DNA of 64,000 nucleotides from Lachnospira sp. UBA4346 (lineage in GTDB: Bacteria; Bacillota; Clostridia; Lachnospirales; Lachnospiraceae): assembly GCA_002394205.1 (NCBI GenBank), contig DGTC01000046.1, forward strand, positions 4,599 through 68,598, read 5' to 3'. The notes below the pieces were generated by a model. It saw only the letters and a list, made by a program, of their open reading frames with translations. It had not been told where the DNA came from and did not search any database. The translations under genes were made by a program, and so were the position numbers. Shown here piece by piece: positions 14,831-23,059 of this stretch (positions are counted from its first letter, which is position 1; every line of letters begins with the position of its first letter).

Positions 14831-17464
14831 ATGGCAGAGAATCAGAAAAATCAATTCATTGTAGATTCCGTTGAGGCGCTTGAAGAACGTATCGCAAAGG
14901 TACGTGAGGCACAGCGGTTGTTTGCAACGTATTCACAGGAACAGGTTGACCGCATCTTTACTGCTGCTTCTATCGCAGCCAACCAGGCACGTATTCCACT
15001 TGCGAAGATGGCAGTTGCTGAGACTGGTATGGGTATTGTTGAAGATAAGGTTATCAAGAATCATTTTGCTTCTGAATACATCTATAACGCATATCGTGAC
15101 ACAAAGACATGTGGTGTCATTGAAGAAGATCCTGCATTCGGTATTAAGCGAATCGCTGAACCAATCGGTGTCGTTGCAGCTGTTATTCCAACAACGAACC
15201 CGACTTCCACTGCAATCTTTAAGGCGTTAATCAGCTTAAAGACACGAAACGGAATCATCATCAGTCCACATCCTCGTGCAAAGCAAAGCACCATCGAAGC
15301 TGCAAAAATTATCTTAGATGCAGCGGTTGCAGCCGGCGCACCGGAAGGTATCATCGGCTGGATTGATGTTCCTTCCTTAGAATTAACCAATACATTAATG
15401 AAAGAAGCAGATATTATTCTTGCAACCGGCGGTCCCGGCATGGTAAAAGCAGCCTACTCTTCCGGCAAACCGGCATTAGGCGTTGGTGCAGGCAATACAC
15501 CTGCGATTATTGATGAGAGTGCCAATATTACACTCGCCGTCAATTCCATCATCCATTCAAAAACATTTGATAACGGTATGATTTGTGCATCCGAACAGTC
15601 TGTCATCGTTGATAAGAAAGTATATAAAGCTGTCAAAGAAGAATTTACTGCGCGTGGCTGTCACTTCCTGACAAAAACAGAAATTGATAAGGTTCGTAAG
15701 ACCATCTTAATCAATGGCTCCTTAAATGCCAAAATCGTTGGTCAGAGTGCATATAATATCGGAAAACTTGCAGGAATTACCGTTCCAGAAACAACAAAGA
15801 TTCTAATCGGTGAAGTAACTTCTGTGGATTTATCAGAAGAATTTGCACATGAGAAGCTCTCTCCTGTTCTTGCAATGTATAAAGCAGAGAATTTCGATGA
15901 TGCGATTGCCAAAGCAGAACATTTAATTGCCGATGGCGGATATGGTCACACCTCTTCTCTGTATATTAATATAGAACCAAATCAGGAGAAGATTGCAAAA
16001 TTCTCTGAAGCGATGAAGACTTGTCGAATTCTTATCAATACACCTTCTTCACAGGGTGGTATCGGTGATATTTACAACTTTAAGATGACTCCTTCCCTTA
16101 CACTCGGCTGTGGTTCATGGGGTGGCAATTCCATCTCTGAAAATATTAGCGTGAAACATTTATTAAACATTAAAAATGTTGCTGAAAGGAGAGAAAATAT
16201 GTTGTGGTTCCGTGCCCCAGAAAAGGTATATTTCAAGAAAGGCTGTCTGCCGGTTGCCCTAGATGAACTCGGTAAGGTAATGGGCAAGAAGAAAGTCTTT
16301 ATCGTAACAGACCAGTTCTTATACAAGAATGGTTATACCAAATGTGTAACAGATAAATTAGATGAACTCGGTATTATGCATACCTGCTTCTATGATGTGG
16401 AACCGGACCCAACCTTAAAATCAGCAACCGAAGGTGCGAAGCAGATGACACTGTTTGAGCCGGACTGCATTATTGCAATCGGTGGTGGTTCTGCGATGGA
16501 TGCTGCTAAGATTATGTGGGTATTATATGAGCATCCAGAAGTTGATTTCCTTGATATGGCAATGCGTTTTATGGATATTCGCAAACGTATCTATACCTTC
16601 CCTAAGATGGGTGAGAAGGCTTACTTTATCGCCATTCCAACTTCTTCAGGAACAGGTTCAGAGGTAACTCCATTTGCCGTTATTACCGATCAGAATACAG
16701 GTATTAAATATCCACTTGCCGATTATGAACTGCTGCCAAAGATGGCTATTATTGATGCCGACCTGATGATGAATCAGCCTAAGGGACTGACTGCTTCTTC
16801 TGGTATCGATGCACTTTCTCATGCATTAGAGGCATATGCTTCTATTATGGCAACAGATTACACAGATGGACTCGCACTCAAGGCAATGAAGAATATTTTC
16901 AAATATCTGCCTGCTGCATACAACAATGGGCCACACGATGCGAAAGCAAGAGAGATGATGGCAAATGCTTCTACAATGGCTGGTATGGCATTTGCAAATG
17001 CCTTCTTAGGTGTCTGCCATTCTATGGCGCACAAATTAGGCGCATTCCATCACATCCAGCATGGTGTTGCAAACGCACTGCTCTTAACAGAGGTGATGCG
17101 CTTCAATGCTTCTGAAACACCAGTTAAAATGGGAACATTCCCGCAGTATGAATATCCACACTGCAAAGAACGTTACTTAGAATGTGCAAGATTCGTGGGT
17201 ATCACAGGCAAAGATGATGATGAAGTATTTGAAAACTTCCTTCAGGCAATCGAAGATTTAAAAACTGCCGTCGGTATCAAACCTACCATCGCAGATTATG
17301 GGGTTGAAGAGAAAGACTTCTTAGCAACCTTAGATGAAATGGTTGAAAATGCGTTCGATGATCAGTGTACCGGTGCCAACCCACGTTACCCATTGATGAA
17401 GGAAATCAAGGCAATGTATTTAAAGGCTTACTATGGTAAAGATGTTGATCCGGATACAATCTAG
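14831..17464 (+). CDS. adhE: Bifunctional acetaldehyde-CoA / alcohol dehydrogenase
   Basis: 877 residues, the usual AdhE length; GAAAGGAAGG precedes ATG 14831. The N-terminal half is the CoA-acylating aldehyde dehydrogenase, with catalytic Cys in GMICASEQSV near residue 251. The C-terminal half is an iron-dependent alcohol dehydrogenase with GGGSAMDAAKIMW for NAD and the metal ligands in SSGIDALSHALEAY and CHSMAHKLGAFHHIQHG. The enzyme reduces acetyl-CoA to ethanol in two NADH-consuming steps and forms spirosomes in the cytoplasm. It recycles NAD during fermentation. A consensus promoter and Rex-like operators upstream indicate control by the NADH/NAD ratio. Confidence 0.98.
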   Translation: MAENQKNQFIVDSVEALEERIAKVREAQRLFATYSQEQVDRIFTAASIAANQARIPLAKMAVAETGMGIVEDKVIKNHFASEYIYNAYRDTKTCGVIEEDPAFGIKRIAEPIGVVAAVIPTTNPTSTAIFKALISLKTRNGIIISPHPRAKQSTIEAAKIILDAAVAAGAPEGIIGWIDVPSLELTNTLMKEADIILATGGPGMVKAAYSSGKPALGVGAGNTPAIIDESANITLAVNSIIHSKTFDNGMICASEQSVIVDKKVYKAVKEEFTARGCHFLTKTEIDKVRKTILINGSLNAKIVGQSAYNIGKLAGITVPETTKILIGEVTSVDLSEEFAHEKLSPVLAMYKAENFDDAIAKAEHLIADGGYGHTSSLYINIEPNQEKIAKFSEAMKTCRILINTPSSQGGIGDIYNFKMTPSLTLGCGSWGGNSISENISVKHLLNIKNVAERRENMLWFRAPEKVYFKKGCLPVALDELGKVMGKKKVFIVTDQFLYKNGYTKCVTDKLDELGIMHTCFYDVEPDPTLKSATEGAKQMTLFEPDCIIAIGGGSAMDAAKIMWVLYEHPEVDFLDMAMRFMDIRKRIYTFPKMGEKAYFIAIPTSSGTGSEVTPFAVITDQNTGIKYPLADYELLPKMAIIDADLMMNQPKGLTASSGIDALSHALEAYASIMATDYTDGLALKAMKNIFKYLPAAYNNGPHDAKAREMMANASTMAGMAFANAFLGVCHSMAHKLGAFHHIQHGVANALLLTEVMRFNASETPVKMGTFPQYEYPHCKERYLECARFVGITGKDDDEVFENFLQAIEDLKTAVGIKPTIADYGVEEKDFLATLDEMVENAFDDQCTGANPRYPLMKEIKAMYLKAYYGKDVDPDTI

Positions 17465-17603
17465 AAATACGTTATTTATTGAAACGGTTGAAACAATGTG
17501 CGATTTTCGTGAAAATGTTCTGACAAACTGTCAGCAATAAACGATAAATCGACTTAACGTGTTGGAGCAGCACATACCCAAATGCTCCAGAATGGAGATT
17601 TCT

Positions 17604-18377
17604 ATGAGTAATTCAACGAAAAAATGTATTGCAAAAAATGAAAAAAAAGCCGTTTATGTAGAAAACGGCAAAGCAACGAAAATATTTGCTGCAGATTATA
17701 ACAAATCAGACGTATTATATGAAGCACTGAATACTGCCAGAGTAGAAGATGCCGGTGTCGCAATTCCGAAATTATTATCTGTATCTGTCGAAAATAACCA
17801 GTGGGCAATTACCAGCGAATATGTAGAAGGACCTACTTTAACAGAACTTCTTATCGCACATCCGGAAAAAGAAGCAGACTACTTAAATGCATTTGTCGAT
17901 TACCAGATTGCATTTGCAAAGAAAAGCAATCCGCTGTTATTAAAGCTCAAAGATAAATTAAAACGTCAGATAGATTCCTTAAAGGACGGGATTGACGGCA
18001 GCGTCTTGTATGAATTATCTGCAAGATTGGAATCTATGCCAAAGCACACAAAGCTCTGCCATGGTGACTACTGTCCGGACAATGTCATCCTACAGACAGA
18101 TGATGCCGGAAATATCACAAACATCACTGCTGTTGACTGGGTTCATGCCACACAGGGCAATGCCAGTGCTGATGCTGCAAACACTTATCTGTTATTAAAA
18201 CTTACAAATGAGTCCCTCGCAGATGCCTACTTAGACCTGTTTTGTGAGAAAACGAATACAAAGAAATCCTATGTTACAACCTGGATTCCAATCGTCGCCG
18301 CCGCCCGCTTAACAAAGGGCAACGAAAACGAGAAAGCACTGTTAGAACAGTGGATTGATATCGTAGACTTCCAGTAA
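17604..18377 (+). CDS. Aminoglycoside/choline-kinase-like phosphotransferase
   Basis: 257 residues from ATG 17604 after GGAGATTTCT; an in-frame extension to 17559 lacks a ribosome site. The kinase-like fold is supported by ITSEYVEGPTLTELL (hinge region, about 72-86), KLCHGDYCPDNVIL (catalytic loop HGDxxxxN, about 151-164) and ITAVDWVHATQGN (metal-binding D-W, about 178-190). Proteins of this group phosphorylate small hydroxyl compounds such as choline, sugars or aminoglycosides. It follows adhE by 140 bases that contain short hairpins but no strong terminator. Substrate unknown; a resistance role is not indicated. Confidence 0.75.
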   Translation: MSNSTKKCIAKNEKKAVYVENGKATKIFAADYNKSDVLYEALNTARVEDAGVAIPKLLSVSVENNQWAITSEYVEGPTLTELLIAHPEKEADYLNAFVDYQIAFAKKSNPLLLKLKDKLKRQIDSLKDGIDGSVLYELSARLESMPKHTKLCHGDYCPDNVILQTDDAGNITNITAVDWVHATQGNASADAANTYLLLKLTNESLADAYLDLFCEKTNTKKSYVTTWIPIVAAARLTKGNENEKALLEQWIDIVDFQ

Positions 18378-18421
18378 GTGTTACGCTCATTAAAATTAGA
18401 ATGATAACTTTGAACATTATC

Positions 18422-18681
18422 ATTCGAGTGTCAAAAGATGCTATAAAACATACATTGATGGCGAATTACACAGTAATTTCTTCCTTTTTGCAAGGTGCGC
18501 ATCCTCACGGAGTGTTTTATTTCTTATGAAATAAAACTCCAGCTCCTAGAACTTCCCAGAATCGAAGCCTTTGCTGAAATTTAAGTTGGTAGTTCTTGGA
18601 GATTCGTTCCCAACGAAGTTTGCGTTTAAATTTGTGCAATTTGCCATCTTGAAACATAAACTGCATCTTTTGACACCGAAT
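18422..18681. repeat. About 250-bp noncoding element bounded by inverted repeats
   Basis: GTGTCAAAAGATGC (18428-18441) recurs as its exact reverse complement at 18663-18676. Pairing extends outward through ATTCG/CGAAT with one unpaired A. Inside is a second hairpin (GTTTTATTTC/GAAATAAAAC near 18515-18540). A block at 18571-18628 is shared with 26842-26911. No protein is credible here. It looks like a MITE-sized mobile or structured RNA element. Confidence 0.6.
18571..18628. repeat. Dispersed repeat family 1, copy A
   Basis: Starts TTGCTGAAATTTAAGTTGG and later has GTTCCCAACGAAGTTTGCG. The same words occur in the same orientation in copy B at 26842-26911, which carries about 12 extra bases in the middle. 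Confidence 0.65.
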
Positions 18682-18699
18682 CATATTAGAAAAACGCAC

Positions 18700-18777
18700 A
18701 ACAACGCCGACACGAAAGAATTGATATATCCTCTACTACATAGAGAATCATTCAAACTTCTTTGTGTCGGCGTTGTT
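18700..18777. terminator. Large bidirectional hairpin terminator
   Basis: The arm AACAACGCCGACAC plus GAAAGAA pairs with its complement at 18758-18777 (one bulge). A small internal hairpin (CTCTA/TAGAG) makes it branched. Forward it ends GTTGTTATTTT after the phosphotransferase gene; on the reverse strand GTTGTTGTGCGTTTTT ends the leftward small-protein cluster. Confidence 0.7.
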
Positions 18778-18821
18778 ATTTTGGTATTCTTATACGAACC
18801 CATATTCATTTGATAACTGTC

Positions 18822-18977
18822 TTAATCTCTCTTGTTCTTTTCTTTTTCAATATAATCGCATATGAAATCAATCTTCTTTGCATATTCCTTAACAAAACGA
18901 ATTCCACGAATTACTAAAACAATGATAGCAATCCATAAAACCAAATTAATAACAGACCATAATACATCAAAAACCAT
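18822..18977 (-). CDS. 51-residue single-pass membrane protein
   Basis: The reverse strand carries ATG 18977 after a strong GGGAGG site, ending at TAA 18822. Residues about 6-25 (LWSVINLVLWIAIIVLVIRG) form one membrane helix. The cytoplasmic-looking tail is charged (KEYAKKIDFI, then EKEKNKRD). It is the last gene of the leftward duplicated small-membrane-protein cluster. Size and shape resemble short toxin, immunity or regulatory membrane peptides, but no family is recognised. Confidence 0.6.
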   Translation of the reverse strand: MVFDVLWSVINLVLWIAIIVLVIRGIRFVKEYAKKIDFICDYIEKEKNKRD

Positions 18978-19012
18978 CTTAAAATCCTCCCAATTTCATA
19001 TATAATTATTTT

Positions 19013-19250
19013 CTAATACTCCCCATAACTATCCAAACAGATTCCTGCAAACTTCGCAATAATTCGACATTGCCGCTCTATTTCCTCGTAATTAGCTACT
19101 GTCATGGGAACCGATGTCTGCAGAAATTACACCAATGACTTTTGCCATTGTATTTTTATGTGTCGTATACAATATACATCCTATCATAAGACCTAGCAAT
19201 ATAACAAGTATTCCTGCGCCATATTGATATTTTCTGGGAAACTTTTTCAT
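19013..19250 (-). pseudogene. Internally deleted third copy of the 151-residue membrane protein family
   Basis: The reverse strand begins MKKFPRKYQYGAGILVI, nearly the same as the start of the gene at 20632-21087, through TTHKNT and AKV. It then jumps to bases that in the full copies encode the last about 35 residues (VPMTV, NYEEIERQC, RIIAKFAGI, SYGEY), but in another frame. The missing middle starts at a CTGCA word that also occurs at the far end of the lost part, so a short-repeat deletion is likely. Translation now ends after about 52 residues. Upstream bases (TTACAAGTTCAA) still match the full copy. Confidence 0.8.
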
Positions 19251-19312
19251 TGCAGATACCCCCATTACAAGTTCAATCAGAACGAATATTGCTTACAAAT
19301 CCAGTCTCACCG

Positions 19313-19780
19313 TTATTTTATGTACGTACCTGCCTTTTGAAACAATGCCTCCAAGGCATCTTTATCATAGTCAATCCGACACTTTTCATACTGAACAGAA
19401 CTATCATTTCCATGTGCAAATACAATATGTACCGGTTCACTTCCCTGATTGTATCGAATGTCCATACAATAAGAATTATATGACCTGTTATCCTCAAAAG
19501 GCTTTACCTGATACATCGGCACTTCTCTCAAATAATCCATAATCTCTTCAATCATCGCCTTATCGGTAACATCCCCTTCGATTTTTAACATTGGCATTGC
19601 ATTTACCCGAATTGAATCAATCTGCTCTGCATCCGCAATCCAGTTCTTCTCATATGGAATCTGCTCTTCCACAACCTCACGATGCTGATATGCATACACG
19701 CCTACACATCCTGCAACAACACATACAATTACAAGAATAAGTCCTACACAAAATGGATATTTTTTTACAAATTTTTTCAT
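19313..19780 (-). CDS. Membrane-anchored small protein, family A copy 2
   Basis: 155 residues from ATG 19780 after GGGGAGGATGCTT. Residues 1-30 give a basic start (MKKFVKKYPF) and one membrane helix (VGLILVIVCVVAGCVGVYAY). The outside part of about 120 residues has no recognised domain and only one Cys (SYNSYCMDI). It matches the gene at 22002-22469 except at about four residues, and the similarity runs past the stop into the downstream flank (AACGAATATTGCT). It is a recent duplication. Function unknown; a secreted-side binding or immunity protein is one possibility. Confidence 0.7.
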   Translation of the reverse strand: MKKFVKKYPFCVGLILVIVCVVAGCVGVYAYQHREVVEEQIPYEKNWIADAEQIDSIRVNAMPMLKIEGDVTDKAMIEEIMDYLREVPMYQVKPFEDNRSYNSYCMDIRYNQGSEPVHIVFAHGNDSSVQYEKCRIDYDKDALEALFQKAGTYIK

Positions 19781-19992
19781 AAGCATCCTCCCCAAACACT
19801 AATTTTTAAGAATTATTAATCCACTCTAATTTTGCTGACCTCCCCCCATTTTATTTCTAATAATTCTGTTTCTTTTCGCCTATATATATGGATTTAGTTT
19901 TATTTTAATATAAATACTATTTTTATACAATAATATTCTATTCCTATTTTTATGATATATAAAATGTACTGTTTCTACGAACTATATTTCTA

Positions 19993-20610
19993 CTACTCCT
20001 TTTTACACTGTTGACAATAAAAATATTTTGATGCGGCATAACCAGCCACACTCCAGATTATAAGAAATCCCAGCAATAATACAATCAGAGTCCATTGCTG
20101 CACAAAACTCACCAAAAGAATCATAAGAACCATCAAAATAATTCCTACAACACCTGCGAACCGATTACTCTTTTTCCATGTTATATCATTATGCATACTG
20201 TATTTTGTACGCAGTCCGTACCAACGATTCTTCGGCGATAGTATCATACCAATGCTCGCACATAATAACATCGCAGAAAGAATCAGTATTGATAATTTTG
20301 CGCTATAATCAACCTGTTCTACATTCATGCATACCCGAATGATTGTATAGAAATAATACGCAAGCATAATCATCACATCAACAAACAAAATAACCGATGC
20401 CGTCTGAATGGTATTACGTCCTTCCAGATATTCTTGTGCTTTTTTCCCGGATTCCTTTTGTATGACTTTCGTAAAATGTCTCTCAATAAGTTCAAATAAA
20501 AGCGTTAATTTCACAAATATCCAAGGTGCATATAACATTCCAAATTGCGGTGTCACGCCGTTTATTCGTTTATGTACGTGAAAATCAACGGATAAAATAT
20601 GTGGCAACAC
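19993..20610 (-). pseudogene. SdpI/DUF1648-like membrane protein lacking its N-terminus
   Basis: 205 residues are open from GTG 20610, with no ribosome binding site. An in-frame stop shared with the preceding gene lies 22 bases upstream. LSPKNRWYGLRTKYSMHND followed by TWKKSNRFAG is the SdpI-family motif (NxWxGxRT...W...H/NRxxG). LPHILSVDFHVHKRINGV at the start corresponds to the segment that in SdpI proteins follows a first membrane helix, so that helix is missing. Five membrane segments remain. SdpI proteins give immunity to the SdpC toxin or act in signalling. A truncated relic or a short variant expressed by coupling are both possible. Confidence 0.6.
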
Positions 20611-20631
20611 GAAATATGCACACTGTTTTAT

Positions 20632-21087
20632 CTAATACTCTCCATAACTATCCAAATATATCCCTGCAAACTTCGCAATAATTCGACATTGCCGCTCTAT
20701 TTCCTCATAATTCTCTACTGTCATGGGAACCGATGTCTGCAGGAACGCATTGAGCTTGTATTTTTTCAACACCTTTCTTTTCTTTGAGAATTTCGGTGCA
20801 TCTGTATACTGATACAAATACGCAAATCCCTCCGCCCAGTCTATTTGTGCCTGTTCAAATGCTGCATCCATATCCCGAAAGATGGGATACCCTTCTGCAT
20901 TTACACCAATGGCATATGACTCACCAAACTGTTCCCAATAATCGACAAGACTTTTATTTTCACAATTACCAACGACTTTTGCATATGTATTTTTATGTGT
21001 TGTATACAATATACATCCTATCATAAGACCTATCAGTATAACAAATATTCCTGCGCCATATCGATATTTTCTAGGAAACTTTTTCAT
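20632..21087 (-). CDS. Membrane-anchored small protein, family B copy 2
   Basis: 151 residues; ATG 21087 after GGGAGGTATCTGTG. One membrane helix lies at residues about 12-30 (AGIFVILIGLMIGCILY). The outside domain reads VVGNCENKSLVDYWEQFGE... and ends VENYEEIERQCRIIAKF...SYGEY. The outside domain is nearly identical to that of 22588-23031, but the N-terminal 40 residues differ, so only part of the gene has been copied or converted. No known domain; two Cys in the outside part could form a disulfide. It precedes the headless SdpI-like gene by 21 bases. Confidence 0.7.
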   Translation of the reverse strand: MKKFPRKYRYGAGIFVILIGLMIGCILYTTHKNTYAKVVGNCENKSLVDYWEQFGESYAIGVNAEGYPIFRDMDAAFEQAQIDWAEGFAYLYQYTDAPKFSKKRKVLKKYKLNAFLQTSVPMTVENYEEIERQCRIIAKFAGIYLDSYGEY

Positions 21088-21125
21088 CACAGATACCTCC
21101 CATTACAAGTTCAACCGTTCTAATC

Positions 21126-21935
21126 TTACTCCATCCACATCGCATCCAATTGAAACTGTGCATCCCTCATCGTAAACCATGCTACAAACGACTTTCGATT
21201 CTCATATCGAACACGTCCACTCTCACCAGTCCCCGGCAATACAAATATAACCTGAATCTTATAATCTCCCTGATACTCAATTACCATTGGCTTAAAATAA
21301 GAAGATGTTATATCATCAGGACTTTCTACATGAACCCCAGTCTCTTGTTCAAAATCATTCTGATTCCACTGCTGAAACTGCGCATAAATCTCTTGTTTCT
21401 GCTTGGCTGTAAATGTATTGCCTTCAAATAATGTAGTCATTGTCTGCTGCACAAAATCATAGACACATAGATTTCCAAAATGATTTCCAGTTCCTTTTCC
21501 CTGTGTATATGAAATTAGCAGTTCTTTCTGTCCATCTGCATCTATATCCAGCTCATAAAACTTTGTCATTGCCAGCGTTTCTAATGTCATCGTACTCCAT
21601 TCAAGAATGGTATTATCTATCGTTCCAGATTCACTTTGATAATGTAAAATAACATTTCCATCTATCAATTCTAAGTGCGCCTTTGCCTGTCCATTCTCCA
21701 AATTCATCACAGTTCCATCAAGCTGTATCTTAGAACTTTCAAATAATTCACATGTATTGCCTATTCTCTCCTGTTTCCAAGGTGGTGTATCCACAGCAAC
21801 GCCCGATGCAGCCTGTACTTCTTGCAAGGCAACATTTTCATGCGTTGTATTTTCTGTATTTGTTGTACTTGCAGACTGACACCCCACAATAAGTACAACA
21901 CCTGCTAAAAATATTCCAATCCATACTCTTTTCAT
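21126..21935 (-). CDS. Lipoprotein with a VCBS/FG-GAP-like repeat
   Basis: 269 residues; ATG 21935 after AAAGGAGAAACC. The signal peptide ends in the lipobox LIVGC at residues about 15-19, so the mature protein is lipid-anchored at Cys19. A Thr/Asn-rich linker follows. FYELDIDADGQKELLISY (about residues 128-145) is the calcium-loop pattern of VCBS/FG-GAP repeats, D-x-D-x-D-G-x-x-E-L, common in surface proteins. The remainder is beta-rich and unassigned. It sits between the duplicated family A and family B genes and is the only single-copy full member of the array. Confidence 0.72.
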   Translation of the reverse strand: MKRVWIGIFLAGVVLIVGCQSASTTNTENTTHENVALQEVQAASGVAVDTPPWKQERIGNTCELFESSKIQLDGTVMNLENGQAKAHLELIDGNVILHYQSESGTIDNTILEWSTMTLETLAMTKFYELDIDADGQKELLISYTQGKGTGNHFGNLCVYDFVQQTMTTLFEGNTFTAKQKQEIYAQFQQWNQNDFEQETGVHVESPDDITSSYFKPMVIEYQGDYKIQVIFVLPGTGESGRVRYENRKSFVAWFTMRDAQFQLDAMWME

Positions 21936-22001
21936 GGTTTCTCCTTTGTATTATAATGGCACGATTTAGAACGAATATTGCTCACAAATCAAATCTTACC
22001 A

Positions 22002-22469
22002 TTATTTTATGTACGTACCTGCCTTTTGAAACAATGCTTCCAACGCATCTTTATCATAGTCAATCCGACACTTTTCATACTGAACAGAACTATCATTTCC
22101 ATGTGCAAATACAATATGTACCGGTTCACTTCCCTGATTGTATCGGATGTCCATACAATAAGAATTATATGAGCTGTTATCCTCAAAAGGCTTCACCTGA
22201 TACATCGGCACTTCTCTCAAATAATCCATAATCTCTGCAATCATCGCCTTATCGGTAACATCCCCTTCAATTTTTAACATTGGCATTGCATTTACCCGAA
22301 TTGAATCAATCTGCTCTGCATCCGTAATCCAGTTTTTCTCATATGGAATCTGGTCTTCCACAACCTCACGATGCTGATATGCATACACGCCTACACATCC
22401 TGCAACAACACATACAATTACAAGAATAAGTCCTACACAAAATGGATATTTTTTTACAAATTTTTTCAT
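22002..22469 (-). CDS. Membrane-anchored small protein, family A copy 1
   Basis: 155 residues from ATG 22469 after GGGAGGATGCCT. It has the same architecture as the copy at 19313-19780: a basic N-terminus, one membrane helix (residues about 11-30) and an outside domain with YEKNWITDAEQIDSIRVNAM and the tail YDKDALEALFQKAGTYIK. Differences from the other copy are a few surface-type changes (E/D, A/T, E/A, R/S). The genes on either side differ between the copies, so the unit A was copied alone or with only part of its neighbours. No family recognised. Confidence 0.7.
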   Translation of the reverse strand: MKKFVKKYPFCVGLILVIVCVVAGCVGVYAYQHREVVEDQIPYEKNWITDAEQIDSIRVNAMPMLKIEGDVTDKAMIAEIMDYLREVPMYQVKPFEDNSSYNSYCMDIRYNQGSEPVHIVFAHGNDSSVQYEKCRIDYDKDALEALFQKAGTYIK

Positions 22470-22587
22470 AGGCATCCTCCCATCTATCATGAAAATCAGC
22501 TGCTCTTATCTATATATACGAAAATTTTGTCTATTTTGTTGAGTATTTACGATTTCTAAATGTCCTATAATGTATTCTTTGCTTTAG

Positions 22588-23031
22588 CTAATACTCTCCA
22601 TAACTATTTAAATATATATCTACAAACTTCGCAATAATTCGACATTGCCGCTCTATTTCCTCATAATTCTCTACTGTCATGGGAACCGATGTCTGCAGGA
22701 ACGCATTGAGCTTGTATTTTTTCAGCACCTTTCTTTTCTTCGAGAATTTCGGTGCATCTGTATACTGATACAAATACGCAAATCCCTCCGCCCAGTCTAT
22801 TTGTGCCTGTTTAAATGCTGCATCCATATCCCGAAAGATGGGATACCCTTCTGCATTTACACCAATGGTATATTGTTCACCAAACTGTTCCCAATAATCG
22901 ACAAGACTTTTATTTTCACAATTACCAACGACTTTGGAATAATCTATCTTTTTTTCTGCATATACTAGATATACTGCTGTAAATATCATAAAAATTACAA
23001 TTACTAATATATTTCTATATCTTTTTTTCAT
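22588..23031 (-). CDS. Membrane-anchored small protein, family B copy 1
   Basis: 147 residues; ATG 23031 after AGGGAGATATA. The N-terminus MKKRYRNILVIVIFMIFTAV is a membrane anchor unlike that of copy 2. From VVGNCENKSLVDYWEQFGE onward the two copies differ at only a handful of positions. This sharp switch from unlike to nearly identical suggests recombination or gene conversion across the outside domain. It follows the amidase gene by 28 bases and may be its partner or inhibitor; that is inference. Confidence 0.7.
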   Translation of the reverse strand: MKKRYRNILVIVIFMIFTAVYLVYAEKKIDYSKVVGNCENKSLVDYWEQFGEQYTIGVNAEGYPIFRDMDAAFKQAQIDWAEGFAYLYQYTDAPKFSKKRKVLKKYKLNAFLQTSVPMTVENYEEIERQCRIIAKFVDIYLNSYGEY

Positions 23032-23059
23032 TATATCTCCCTATATTGTTAACTAATAT

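Noticed and set aside
18517..18699. Short reverse-strand ORF in the inverted-repeat element
   Set aside because: It lies across inverted and dispersed repeat sequence and has no ribosome site. Its resemblance to the ORF in copy B follows from the DNA repeat.
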